Below the pieces are notes generated by a model that worked only from the letters and a program-made list of their open reading frames with translations, was not told the origin of the DNA and did no database searches. Positions 8,601-16,427 of a DNA stretch of 32,276 nt are shown here, in pieces; the first letter of the stretch is position 1; each line of letters begins with the position of its first letter. A program made the translations under genes and the position numbers. The DNA is from Acidobacteriota bacterium (GTDB lineage Bacteria > Acidobacteriota > Terriglobia > Terriglobales > Acidobacteriaceae), in the NCBI GenBank assembly GCA_021846945.1, contig JAJZVZ010000046.1:1-32276 (forward strand), in the 5' to 3' direction.

Positions 8601-9422
8601 AGCCTGCGCGCGGGCATGCGCATTCCCAGCCTGGAAGCGCTCTTTCCATCTCCATGGGCGGTGGCCGCGCGCCGCATGCTGCCCAGCACCAGCCCGCAGT
8701 ACACGGCAACGGCGATGTGGGGTCCGGTACTCGCCTGGTGCGCGCTCGAGTTACTGGCTGAATCCATTGACGCGGAGAATCCTGAACGCGCCGCGCTTGA
8801 TCTTTTTGACCGTCTCCGCCTGCGCGAGCCCTTTGCCCGGGTCTTTCAGGCGCTTGGTTTTGAGGGTGAAGAGGGCTGGCGCGTCGCGGCCCGCATCAAG
8901 GTGGTGCTGCTCAGCGGGGCCGGGGTCGGAAGGCCAGAGGCTGCGCCTGGCGAGCCCAATACACCAGCCGAAACAGAGGAGCCCATTCCCGTAATGGAAG
9001 AGAAAGCTGCGCGGCAGGCCGCCGAAGCGCCATCCGCGCCAGACGAAGAAAAGGTGGTGCTCGCTCCTGCCTTGTGGCTCGATCCGGACGTGCGTTGGCT
9101 GACGGGCGTTCACCTCGCCGATGGCCATTTCTACCTGGTTCGCGAGCTGTATGAGGAATTACTCTGGTGGCTCCTCATGCCGTCTTTGCTTCGTCTGGCC
9201 GGTGAGTTGGCCCCCGCCCACGACGCCATTGCGGAGTTGAGCAGGACGGTTGAAGAGGCCTTGGCGACAGCAGAGGCCGCCGGCTATCGCATCGATGAGT
9301 TGATTGGCGCTGCCGCGGCAAATGCTGGTGAAGCAGGGGCGGAGGCAGACGCACCGCAGCCGTCGGAGCAGGCCATTGACTCCTCCCCCGATCCCGCCGC
9401 CGATGCCGCAGAACCGTCATAG
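5661..9422 (+). CDS. Large GH13 (alpha-amylase superfamily) glycosidase/transglycosidase
   Basis: From the ATG at 5661 the product is 1253 residues. That start follows a CAGGGAG at 5642-5648 and begins MMEFHIARDVRDRYQFEESLF, which I believe is the family start; a GTG at 5610 would add 17 unremarkable residues. After about 310 residues of unassigned N-terminal region comes a (beta/alpha)8 barrel with the four GH13 regions: DMVPNH (about 411-416), IRFDAA with the nucleophile Asp (about 528-533), LLLAEAFW with the acid/base Glu (about 592-599) and FMSNPDE with the third Asp (about 652-658). Region IV has Pro where His is usual (NPD, not NHD). The C-terminal 450 residues are mostly helical and end in an Ala/Glu/Pro-rich tail. 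No signal peptide is seen, so it probably acts in the cytoplasm on alpha-glucans or maltooligosaccharides. Activity and subfamily cannot be fixed. Confidence 0.85.
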   Translation: MMEFHIARDVRDRYQFEESLFSYTGNVVLANMAACRDLTHRMNTVRDVETNPEQAVHAGQLYAMGIIDEASHVLIARYREQFDPHVMTAALDWFSGHVGTEALDKMLLTFVEHFPGITVVRGQETPAQWLASKTAGIPHRAVALEELMLLWSANRNDAFRPFEELFKDQTLAERTVYSDVTARFADYFATRPLVPITGAESISLLDLLRAPALRAPRSLADQLALIRRLWKPLLGDALEHMLAMASEILHEEELAIWAQFNPPGRRRGPQQWPSIASRSEVPNFADALHEYERFSADTAWMPTAVLIAKSTYVWLAQLSRQHGRHIGRLDEIPNEELATLAHRGINSLWLIGVWERSRASKNIKQLCGNRDAVASAYSLYDYTIAEDLGGEAAYINLRDRAYHHGIRLASDMVPNHMGIDSPWVVEHPEWFIARYEPPYPAYSFNGPDLSSDPRVEIKIEDHYYDQSDAAVVFRRRDRASGETRYIYHGNDGTSFPWNDTAQLDYLNPAVREQVIQTILHVARLFPVIRFDAAMTLAKRHFHRLWFPGPGTSGAIPSRAEYGMSQAEFDRHIPNEFWREVVDRVAAEVPGTLLLAEAFWLMEGYFVRTLGMHRVYNSAFMNMLRDEDNAKYRSVIKNTLEFDPDIMKRYVNFMSNPDERTAIDQFGKGDKCFGVTVLMATLPGLPMFGHGQIEGFTEKYGMEYRWPRYEETPDHWLVERHEREIAPLLKRRWLFAESENFLLYDFYQPSGAVNEDVFAYSNRSGDERALVVYNNHYGETHGSIDLSAAYADKAARQLRQRRLRDGLGLSGDASAILACRDLLTGLAYLRRAEDVLRHGMRFDLHAYQCHVFVDWRELHATAEKPWDRLCDWLNGRGVPNLDDEFVNLELQPVHDALRRTLEPALVRLFGDLAEEPHALKAPIKHNVVRERNELFDQLWARCEALVRTAQQAYASRLAHDGRSISISPPADFTHLALVFRRSLRAGMRIPSLEALFPSPWAVAARRMLPSTSPQYTATAMWGPVLAWCALELLAESIDAENPERAALDLFDRLRLREPFARVFQALGFEGEEGWRVAARIKVVLLSGAGVGRPEAAPGEPNTPAETEEPIPVMEEKAARQAAEAPSAPDEEKVVLAPALWLDPDVRWLTGVHLADGHFYLVRELYEELLWWLLMPSLLRLAGELAPAHDAIAELSRTVEEALATAEAAGYRIDELIGAAAANAGEAGAEADAPQPSEQAIDSSPDPAADAAEPS

Positions 9423-9923
9423 AAGGATTACCCAGCTCGAATGGACACAGGGCCATCCGTAGACAGCCGGTCGTCACAGGCCGGTGTGACCGGAGGCACA
9501 TCGCCGCAATCTGGAACCTATCAAACTTCCAACCGGCAATTCTCCGGGGAGAAAGCCTCACCGGCGGTGTTTAGCACCCGGCTGCTACATCCTTTTTCGC
9601 CAGGTACTGTAAGCCGCATCGGCGAATTCGCCTTTCTGCTTTTCTCTCCCGGGAATCGCTCCGGAGGCGAGGAGGGTTCGGTTGATGTTGCCCTCGTCAT
9701 TTCGTAAGGATCGCGCCGGTAGCGTTGAAATCTGGACGCGTCATCCCTGTTTGCTCAAGTCCACAATCAATCCTGCCATCGTCAAAATGGCTGCGCGGCA
9801 GCGCCGCCGCATGCGCCCTTCCTGCCGGGATGGGTGCTTCGCTTGGGGCGCGCAACCTGATCTGTGGGCAAGGACTGCCTGCATCACCTGCAGCGGCCAT
9901 GCCCTGTTCGAAGGGGAGGAGCC
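9423..9923. other. Intergenic region without a convincing gene
   Basis: About 500 bases lie between the GH13 gene and the diaphorase genes. Short open frames here have no family resemblance and no clear ribosome site. Two weak structures are visible: an imperfect GC-rich inverted repeat at 9467-9493 (CCGGTC..TCACA against TGTGACCGG) and the palindrome GGCGAATTCGCC at 9621-9632 followed by a pyrimidine-rich stretch. Either could help end the GH13 transcript. No near-consensus promoter for the next operon was recognised. Confidence 0.4.
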
Positions 9924-10463
9924 ATGCAGAATCCCTCCAGTCAAGCTTTGGATGCGCGCGAAAAGCTCCTGATCGACCAGGCGGTTGCCGCGTTTGCCGG
10001 CCGGCCCGGTGCGCTGCTGGGAATCCTCGAAACCGTCCAGGCCGCTCATGCGCACAAGTCTCTATCCATAGAATCGCTGCGCTACATTGCGCAGGAGACG
10101 GGCATTCCGCCCGCAAGAGTCTATAGTGTCGCGACCTTCTATTCGCTCTTCAATCTGGAACCGCAAGGCGACAACGTGATCTGCGTCTGCCGCGGAACCG
10201 CCTGCCACACGCGCGGCTCCCGCGATCTGCTCGAAAGGCTGTGCCTCGATCTCGGTCTGAGCAGGCAGGGGATCAGTGATACGCACGACGCCGATAAAGT
10301 GGCGCTCACCACGCCCGGGCACAAATTCACGGTTCGCACCGTAGCCTGCTTTGGCCAATGCGCGCTGGCCCCGGTGGTCGAAGTGAATTACCACACACTC
10401 CGCCACGTAAATGAGCGCACCTTGCAGCGCGAAGTCCGAGCGCTGACGAGAGGGGGCAAATGA
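9924..10463 (+). CDS. hoxE: HoxE/NuoE-like [2Fe-2S] subunit of NADH diaphorase
   Basis: I start this 179-residue protein at the ATG at 9924 because AAGGGGAGGAG lies just upstream at 9911-9921; the frame is open further back but without similarity. It has the N-terminal helical bundle (ARVYSVATFYSLFNLEP) and the thioredoxin-like [2Fe-2S] fold of NuoE/HoxE, with ligand pairs CRGTAC (C-x4-C, about residues 90-95) and CFGQC (C-x3-C, about 137-141). In this family the cluster passes electrons next to the FMN/NADH subunit. The next gene begins within its stop (ATGA at 10460-10463), and that gene and the one after it encode the partner diaphorase subunits. FdsG of formate dehydrogenases is similar, so the Hox name rests on the free-standing HoxU-like gene downstream. 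Confidence 0.85.
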   Translation: MQNPSSQALDAREKLLIDQAVAAFAGRPGALLGILETVQAAHAHKSLSIESLRYIAQETGIPPARVYSVATFYSLFNLEPQGDNVICVCRGTACHTRGSRDLLERLCLDLGLSRQGISDTHDADKVALTTPGHKFTVRTVACFGQCALAPVVEVNYHTLRHVNERTLQREVRALTRGGK

Positions 10464-13400
10464 TGCCGCGCATTCTGGATCTCGCCACGTTCGATGCGGT
10501 GCGTGATTCCGGCATGGCCCGGCTCATGCCGGCCGTTCCGCGCCTCACCGTCGGTATGGGCACCTGCGGTTGCGGCACGGGCGCGGAAGAAGTATTTCAC
10601 GCGCTCAACGAAGCCATTCAGCACAGCGGCCTTGAGGTTCTGCTCACCGGCGTCGGCTGCTTCGGGTGCTGCTTTCAGGAGCCGCTGGTTGGCGTGCTCC
10701 TGCCCGGCAAGCCGCTGGTGTTGCTGGGCGGCGTGCGCGTCAACGATGCGGCGCGCATTCTGGAGTGCATCTCCGCTCATACCGTTCCCGCCGATCTCGC
10801 CTACTGCAAGCTCGAAGAGTGGGACCACATCACGGCCTCGCTCCGCTACGGCCAGGACTACACGGAGATAGCTTCGTGGAATGAGCTTCCCTTTTTCAAA
10901 GCACAGAAGAAGATCGTCCTGCGCAATTGCGGGCTTATCAATCCTTCGGATATTGAAGAGTACATCGCCGTCGGCGGCTACCGGGCGCTCTACAAGGTGC
11001 TCACCGAAGGCCGCGCCGATGCGGTCATTGAGCAGATCAAGGCATCCCGCCTGCGCGGACGCGGCGGCGCAGGATTCCTCACAGGCAACAAATGGGACTT
11101 CCTGGCCAGGGCGCAAAGCGATGCCAAATACATCATCTGCAATGCCGATGAGGGCGACCCCGGAATTTACATGAACCGCAATGAGATTGAAGGCGATCCT
11201 CACGCTCTGCTGGAGGGCATGATCATCGGCGGCTACGTCATGGGTGCAACCGAAGGCATTGTCTACGTGCGCGCTGATTATCCGCTCGCGGTGCGCCTTC
11301 TTAACCGCGCCATCGAACAGGCGCGCGAATACGGGATGCTGGGAACGAACATCCTGGGGAGCAGCTTCAGTTTCAACATCGGTATTGTGCAGGGCGCCGG
11401 AGCCTTTGTCTGCGGCGAAGAGACGGCCATGATCGCTTCGCTCGAAGGCTTTCCCGGCCGGCCACATCCCCGCCCGCCCTATCCCGCGCAGCGCGGACTC
11501 TGGGGCAAACCCACCAACATCAACAACGTTGAAACCTGGTACAACATCGCCCCGATCCTCACCCGCGGGCCGGCCTGGTTTGCCGAAACCGGCAGCGCCA
11601 AGAGCTCAGGAACCAAGGTCTTTTCCCTCGTGGGCAAGGTGAGGAACACCGGGCTCGTCGAAGCGCCTCTGGGAACGCCGCTGAAGACATTCGTCTACGA
11701 CATCGGCGAAGGCGCAGTCTCCGGCCGGCGCATCAAAGCCGTGCAGACCGGCGGGCCATCCGGCGGCTGCATCCCCGCCGAGATGTTCGACACGCCCGTG
11801 GACTATGAAAACCTGGCGCAGATTGGCTCCATCATGGGCTCGGGCGGCATGGTGGTGATGGATGAAGACAACTGTATGGTTGATATCGCCCGCTACTTTA
11901 TCGAGTTCACCCGCTCGGAATCCTGCGGCAAGTGTGTCCCCTGCCGCGTCGGGCTCGACGAAGCCTTGCGCATTCTCACGGCCATTACTCAAGGCAATGG
12001 AACGCCCGAGCACATCGGCTTGCTCGACGAACTGGGCCGCATGATCCGCGAGTCTTCACTCTGCGGGCTGGGCCAGATGGCGCCCAATGCCGTCCTGACC
12101 ACCCTTCGCCACTTCCGCAGCGAATATGAAGATCACATCCTCGCCCACCGCTGCCGCGCCGGAGTCTGCCACGAGCTTGCCCTCTCGCCCTGCGAAAATA
12201 GTTGCCCGCTGCGCATGAACATTCCCCGCTTCCTGGAGCTTTTCCGCGAGGGGCGACTGGAAGACGCCTTCGAATCCATCGTCCTCGACAATCCGCTGCC
12301 CGCATCCACGGGCCGTGTCTGCCAGCATCCCTGTGATAATCGCTGCCGCCGCCAGTCGTTCGATGAAATGATCAACATGCGCGAGGTGCACCGCTTCATC
12401 GCCGACGCCATCTATCTCTCCGATCGCTTTGAGCCGATGCTTGAGCGCATCGTCGCGCGCAAGCTTGAGCCCACCGGACGCAAAGTAGCTGTGGCAGGCG
12501 CCGGGCCAACAGGCCTTACCGCCGCGTTCTATCTTGCCATTCTCGGCCATGAGGTCACCGTCTTTGACGAGCACAGCGAAGCCGGCGGCATGCTGCGCTT
12601 CGCCATTCCTGAATACCGGCTGCCCAAGTCTGTTCTGCGCCGCGAGCTCGATCTCATTGAAGGCGTCGGCGTCAAAATGGTCTTCAACACCAGGGTTGGA
12701 TTCGATCTTCCGCTCAATGATTTGGCCAACAGCTTCGATGCCGTCTTCCTTTCCATCGGAACGTGGAAGGAGTCCTGGCTCTATCTGCCCGGTACAGAGT
12801 TGAAGAATGTCTATCCGGCTCTCCGCTTCCTCGAATTGGTCGCCAAACACGAACAGGTTTCCGTCGGGTCCAGGGTCGCCGTGATTGGCGGCGGTAACGC
12901 GGCCATTGATTCCGCGCGCACCGTTCTGCGCATGGGCGCGCAGGTTACCATCCTCTATCGCCGCGAGCGTAAGGACATGCCTGCGATCGACGAAGAGATT
13001 CAGGCCGCCGAAGAAGAAGGCGTGCATTTCGTTTTTCTCGCCGCTCCGCACCGGATTCTGGGTAGCGTGGACGGCAACGTTAAAGCCGTCGAGATCGTGA
13101 AGACCCGCCTGGGCGAGTACGACAGATCCGGACGCCGCCGGCCGATTCCCACCGACGAGGTGCAGCGCTTCGAATGCGAGAGTGCGATCCTGGCCGTGGG
13201 CGAAACCTTCGATCGCGATTTCTGCCGCGCCTCCGGCCTTGAACTGAAGGAAGAAGGCACCATCGCCGTGGACCGGCTCACCATGGAAACCAGCCGCTCC
13301 GGCTTTTACGCCGGCGGCGACATTATCACTGGCGCATCCAACATTGCAAGTGCCATGGGAGGCGGCAAGCAGGCCGCGCGCAAGATTGACGAGCGCCTGA

Positions 13401-13636
13401 TGGGCGAGTTGCCGGCGGGCGAGCGCTGGGACTGCCTCTTTCCTACCTTTGAATACAGTCGCCAGGCGCCACCAGAGCCAAGCGTCAGCCGCCGCCACGC
13501 CGCGCATTCTCTGCCGGTGACTTCAAGAGTGCATACACAGGAGGAAGTCGTCACCGGCCTCAGCGCGCAGGAAACGCTCGAAGAATGCCGGCGCTGTTTG
13601 CGCTGCGATTTACGTGCCAACATCAGTACGCATTGA
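10460..13636 (+). CDS. NuoF/HoxF-GltD fusion: NADH:acceptor oxidoreductase with FAD/NAD(P)H module
   Basis: This 1058-residue protein joins two flavoproteins. Residues about 28-110 form a thioredoxin-like [2Fe-2S] domain (GTCGCGTG and GCFGCC). Residues about 150-570 are the NuoF core: the NADH/FMN motif GRGGAGFLTGNKW (about 200), CNADEGDPG (about 227), GAFVCGEETA (about 316) and the [4Fe-4S] motif SCGKCVPC with a later Cys in CGLGQ (about 487-535). Residues about 575-1050 resemble GltD/NfnB: two Cys clusters (CENSCPLRMNIP; CQHPCDNRCRR), an FAD dinucleotide motif GAGPTG (about 682), an NAD(P)H motif GGGNAAID (about 810) and YAGGDI with a final FAD loop. The last residues hold CRRCLRC. It would take electrons from NADH and pass them through flavins and clusters to HoxU-like and other partners. 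A second, possibly NADPH-linked, site makes transhydrogenation or electron bifurcation possible. The start overlaps the upstream stop. Confidence 0.88.
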   Translation: MMPRILDLATFDAVRDSGMARLMPAVPRLTVGMGTCGCGTGAEEVFHALNEAIQHSGLEVLLTGVGCFGCCFQEPLVGVLLPGKPLVLLGGVRVNDAARILECISAHTVPADLAYCKLEEWDHITASLRYGQDYTEIASWNELPFFKAQKKIVLRNCGLINPSDIEEYIAVGGYRALYKVLTEGRADAVIEQIKASRLRGRGGAGFLTGNKWDFLARAQSDAKYIICNADEGDPGIYMNRNEIEGDPHALLEGMIIGGYVMGATEGIVYVRADYPLAVRLLNRAIEQAREYGMLGTNILGSSFSFNIGIVQGAGAFVCGEETAMIASLEGFPGRPHPRPPYPAQRGLWGKPTNINNVETWYNIAPILTRGPAWFAETGSAKSSGTKVFSLVGKVRNTGLVEAPLGTPLKTFVYDIGEGAVSGRRIKAVQTGGPSGGCIPAEMFDTPVDYENLAQIGSIMGSGGMVVMDEDNCMVDIARYFIEFTRSESCGKCVPCRVGLDEALRILTAITQGNGTPEHIGLLDELGRMIRESSLCGLGQMAPNAVLTTLRHFRSEYEDHILAHRCRAGVCHELALSPCENSCPLRMNIPRFLELFREGRLEDAFESIVLDNPLPASTGRVCQHPCDNRCRRQSFDEMINMREVHRFIADAIYLSDRFEPMLERIVARKLEPTGRKVAVAGAGPTGLTAAFYLAILGHEVTVFDEHSEAGGMLRFAIPEYRLPKSVLRRELDLIEGVGVKMVFNTRVGFDLPLNDLANSFDAVFLSIGTWKESWLYLPGTELKNVYPALRFLELVAKHEQVSVGSRVAVIGGGNAAIDSARTVLRMGAQVTILYRRERKDMPAIDEEIQAAEEEGVHFVFLAAPHRILGSVDGNVKAVEIVKTRLGEYDRSGRRRPIPTDEVQRFECESAILAVGETFDRDFCRASGLELKEEGTIAVDRLTMETSRSGFYAGGDIITGASNIASAMGGGKQAARKIDERLMGELPAGERWDCLFPTFEYSRQAPPEPSVSRRHAAHSLPVTSRVHTQEEVVTGLSAQETLEECRRCLRCDLRANISTH

Positions 13637-13665
13637 GGGCCATGCGGCCAGAAGGGAGCGATCCG

Positions 13666-14382
13666 ATGCCATACAAAATCATCTCGATCCGCATCGATGG
13701 CGAACTCGTGACCGCGCGCGAGGGCGAAACCATTCTTGAAGCAGCTCGCGCCAACGGCAAGCAGGTTCCCACGCTCTGCTACCTCAAAGGCCTTAGCGCA
13801 GTGGGCGCCTGCCGCGTTTGCATGGTCGAGCTCGCCGGAACTGACCGGCTATTCCCCGCCTGCACTACGCCCATTCAGGAAGGCATGTCAATCCGCACCG
13901 CATCGGCCAAACTCGCGCTCTACCGCCGCATGGCCATCGAGCTGCTCTTGGTGGAGCGCAACCACACCTGCTCCGCGTGCGTTTCCAACGGTCATTGCGA
14001 GCTGCAATCGCTTGCGCAATCTTTGGGCATCACCCATGTGCGCTACGCCTATAACAACCCCCACCTGCCCGTCGATATGTCCCATCCCCGCTTTGTTCTC
14101 GACCACAATCGCTGCATTCTGTGCACGCGCTGCGTGCGCGCCTGCGCGGAACTGGAGGGAGCCAGCGTCTGGGCTGTCGCCTCGCGCAGCATCTACTCCC
14201 ACATTGTCAGCGACCTGAACGACGAGTGGGGCAATGCGCACAACTGCACGGGCTGCGGTAAATGCGTTCAGGCCTGCCCCACCGGCGCACTGGCGGAAAA
14301 GGGCTTCGCCGTCCACGAGATGGTCAAGCAGAGCGACGCCGTGACTCGCCTCGCCGCACAGCGAGCCGGAAGCAGCCGCTGA
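13666..14382 (+). CDS. hoxU: HoxU-like iron-sulfur subunit of NADH diaphorase
   Basis: The ATG at 13666 follows AGAAGGGAG (about 13650-13658) at good spacing; an in-frame ATG at 13642 is less well placed. The 238-residue product has the classic HoxU length and cluster order: a plant-type [2Fe-2S] domain with Cys 38, 49, 52 and 66; the NuoG-type His-Cys3 [4Fe-4S] site (His100, Cys102, 105, 111 in NHTCSACVSNGHC); and two [4Fe-4S] motifs, CILCTRCVRAC and CTGCGKCVQAC. It lacks any molybdopterin domain, so it is not an intact NuoG or FdsA. It should connect the flavin subunit to a hydrogenase, ferredoxin or another terminal module, which is not encoded in this window. It is 29 bases after the fusion gene and probably in the same operon. 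Confidence 0.88.
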   Translation: MPYKIISIRIDGELVTAREGETILEAARANGKQVPTLCYLKGLSAVGACRVCMVELAGTDRLFPACTTPIQEGMSIRTASAKLALYRRMAIELLLVERNHTCSACVSNGHCELQSLAQSLGITHVRYAYNNPHLPVDMSHPRFVLDHNRCILCTRCVRACAELEGASVWAVASRSIYSHIVSDLNDEWGNAHNCTGCGKCVQACPTGALAEKGFAVHEMVKQSDAVTRLAAQRAGSSR

Positions 14383-14839
14383 CAAATTTCTCGTTCTTCA
14401 ATCCGCCCGAAGAGGAAGCGGCAGCATCCAGGCGCCGCGCACAACCGGGCTTCATCACCAATCTCTTCTGCATGGAACTTCATTTATTTGAGGATGATGA
14501 AGCTGTGCCCCTTTCAAACTATTGCTTCACAGGGCTCGTGACTTTCGCTCCGATTGCCCTGATCCGCGGCGGCTGCGGCTTCGTTCTATCCGGAAAATGA
14601 GCTAGTATTCCTGCATGGGTAAGGCCCGGTGGATTGACTTAGCCAGCAACTTGAATCTGATTTAAAAAGGGCAGTTCGACGAAACACAGGAGAGCGAAGC
14701 TTACCCGGCCCGCACCCAAATGGCCTTTCATCTTCCCGTTGCGATGCTCGTGAAAGAATCAAGTGCGATGCGGAAGTGGCAGCTTGACCGGCCACGATAT
14801 TGAATCGCACACGACTCCATCCCCAAGGAGTAGCGCGTC
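14383..14839. other. Intergenic region upstream of the phosphoesterase gene
   Basis: About 450 bases hold no supported gene on either strand. TTGACT at 14634-14639 and TTGACC at 14784-14789 resemble -35 elements, but neither has a convincing -10 at normal spacing. The phosphoesterase promoter presumably lies here. Confidence 0.35.
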
Positions 14840-16294
14840 ATGCCTACCACTGCACTTTCTTCCATCAAGCACGTCGTCGTGCTCATGCTTGAGAACCGCT
14901 CCTTTGACCACATGCTCGGGTTTCTTTATAGCGATAGCGGAAATCTCTCCTCCGCCGGTCAGCCCTTCGAGGGACTCACTGGCTACGAGTCAAATCCCGA
15001 CGACAGCGACTCACCAGTAACCGTCTTTCCGATCCAGAGCGCTGCTTCGAATGCATATTTCATGCCCGGAGCCGACCCCGGTGAAGGCTACGCCGCTACC
15101 AATTCCCAGCTCTTTGGCGGTACCCGGGCGCCCAATCCCGCCGTTGCAACCAATCGGGGCTTCGTCACCGACTTCAGTTATACGCTGCGATGGGAGAGCA
15201 GAGATCACTGGTCCATCCTGCCGGGCACCACCGCCGGCGGCATCATGGGCATCTTCACTCCACGGATGCTTCCTGTGCTGTCCGGGCTGGCTCGCGGCTT
15301 CGCCGTCTGCGATCAGTGGTTTTGCTCGGTTCCCACAGAAACCCTGCCCAACCGCGCCTTCGTTTGCGCTGGCACATCCCAGGGCCGCATGAACGACAAG
15401 ACAAAGAGGTACACCTGTCCGACCATCTTCGGGCTGCTTTCACAGAACAACATCAGCTGGTCCATCTACGGCTACAATGATCCCCCGCTCACCCGCATGA
15501 CTTTCACCGACATCACGAACGCGGACGAGAGCCACTTCGGACTGTTCGCCGATTTCCAGGCATCCGCAGCCAACGGCAGCCTTGCCTCGTACGTGTTCCT
15601 CGAACCCAGTTGGGGCGCCAGTGGCAACAGTCAGCATCCCAACTACAACGTGGCCCTCGGCGAACAACTCATCTACGACGTCTACTACGCTCTGCGCAAC
15701 AGTCCCGCCTGGAACGAGACGCTTCTCATCATCACTTACGATGAGCACGGCGGCTGCTACGACCACGTTGCGCCTCCGCGTGGAGCTGTGCCGCCCGACA
15801 ACTCCGTCGGCGAATTCGGCTTCGATTTCACGCGCTTTGGGCTCCGCGTCCCTACCGTCCTCGTCTCGCCGCTCATCCCCGCCGGCACTGTCTTCCGCGT
15901 CCCGGCGAGCAGTATGCCGCTCGATCACACATCCATTCTCAAGACGGTCGAGACGCGCTGGAGCCTGCCCAGTCTCACCGCCCGCGACGCGGCCGCGCCC
16001 AATTTCGGTGCAGTTCTCACTCTCTCCACTCCGCGCTCTGACGATCCCCTTGGTGGAGTCATTGTTCCCACCGTCTCTTTCCAGGCGCTGGATATGACCG
16101 TTCCCTCTCACCTTGAGCAGGTCCACGCCGAGCTTGTCTCGGAACTCCCCGTCCCCGATGCTGCCGGCCATGTGCACCATACGATGCCCCCGCTGAAAAC
16201 GAGCAGCGACTATGGAACCTATATCCGCGAACGCACTGAAGCTTGGAAAGCCGCACGCAGATCAAACAAGTTTCCTTTCAGCAACAGTTTTTGA
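14840..16294 (+). CDS. Phospholipase C/AcpA-family phosphoesterase without signal peptide
   Basis: This 484-residue protein belongs to the phosphoesterase family that includes non-haemolytic phospholipase C and the acid phosphatase AcpA. Landmarks are LMLENRSFDHMLG (E18, N19, metal ligands by analogy with AcpA), VPTETLPNRAF with the likely Thr/Ser-type nucleophile near residue 168, HPNYNVALGEQLIYDVYYAL, and TYDEHGGCYDH (D301-E302 metal ligands, then His). It would hydrolyse phosphomonoesters or phosphodiesters such as phospholipid head groups. AAGGAG at 14825-14830 sets the ATG at 14840. Many relatives carry a Tat or Sec signal, but here the catalytic ENRSFDH motif begins only 18 residues from the start and no leader is visible, so it is probably cytoplasmic unless exported another way. 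It appears to be a single-gene unit. Confidence 0.88.
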   Translation: MPTTALSSIKHVVVLMLENRSFDHMLGFLYSDSGNLSSAGQPFEGLTGYESNPDDSDSPVTVFPIQSAASNAYFMPGADPGEGYAATNSQLFGGTRAPNPAVATNRGFVTDFSYTLRWESRDHWSILPGTTAGGIMGIFTPRMLPVLSGLARGFAVCDQWFCSVPTETLPNRAFVCAGTSQGRMNDKTKRYTCPTIFGLLSQNNISWSIYGYNDPPLTRMTFTDITNADESHFGLFADFQASAANGSLASYVFLEPSWGASGNSQHPNYNVALGEQLIYDVYYALRNSPAWNETLLIITYDEHGGCYDHVAPPRGAVPPDNSVGEFGFDFTRFGLRVPTVLVSPLIPAGTVFRVPASSMPLDHTSILKTVETRWSLPSLTARDAAAPNFGAVLTLSTPRSDDPLGGVIVPTVSFQALDMTVPSHLEQVHAELVSELPVPDAAGHVHHTMPPLKTSSDYGTYIRERTEAWKAARRSNKFPFSNSF

Positions 16295-16427
16295 CGATGC
16301 TGTTCCACAGACAATACACCGGTTTTTTGCGCACCATGAGGGTTGCCATTTCTCGATAGTTCCGCGTTCGCGGAGTCTGCCAACCCAACAGAACTATCAA
16401 TTTAGTTGTGTGGGTAACAGGTGTTCT

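Noticed and set aside
9467..9493. GC-rich inverted repeat as a rho-independent terminator
   Set aside because: The stem is imperfect, with unpaired bases, and no U-tract follows.
9441..9707. 88-codon open frame between the GH13 and hoxE-like genes
   Set aside because: Ser/Gly-rich translation without similarity, weak start context, and overlap with other equally poor frames.
12056..13507. 483-codon minus-strand open frame
   Set aside because: Antisense to the NuoF-GltD fusion; no recognisable motif or ribosome site.
14634..14664. TTGACT as a promoter for the phosphoesterase gene
   Set aside because: No acceptable -10 within 16-18 bases; TTTAAA is 21 bases away.
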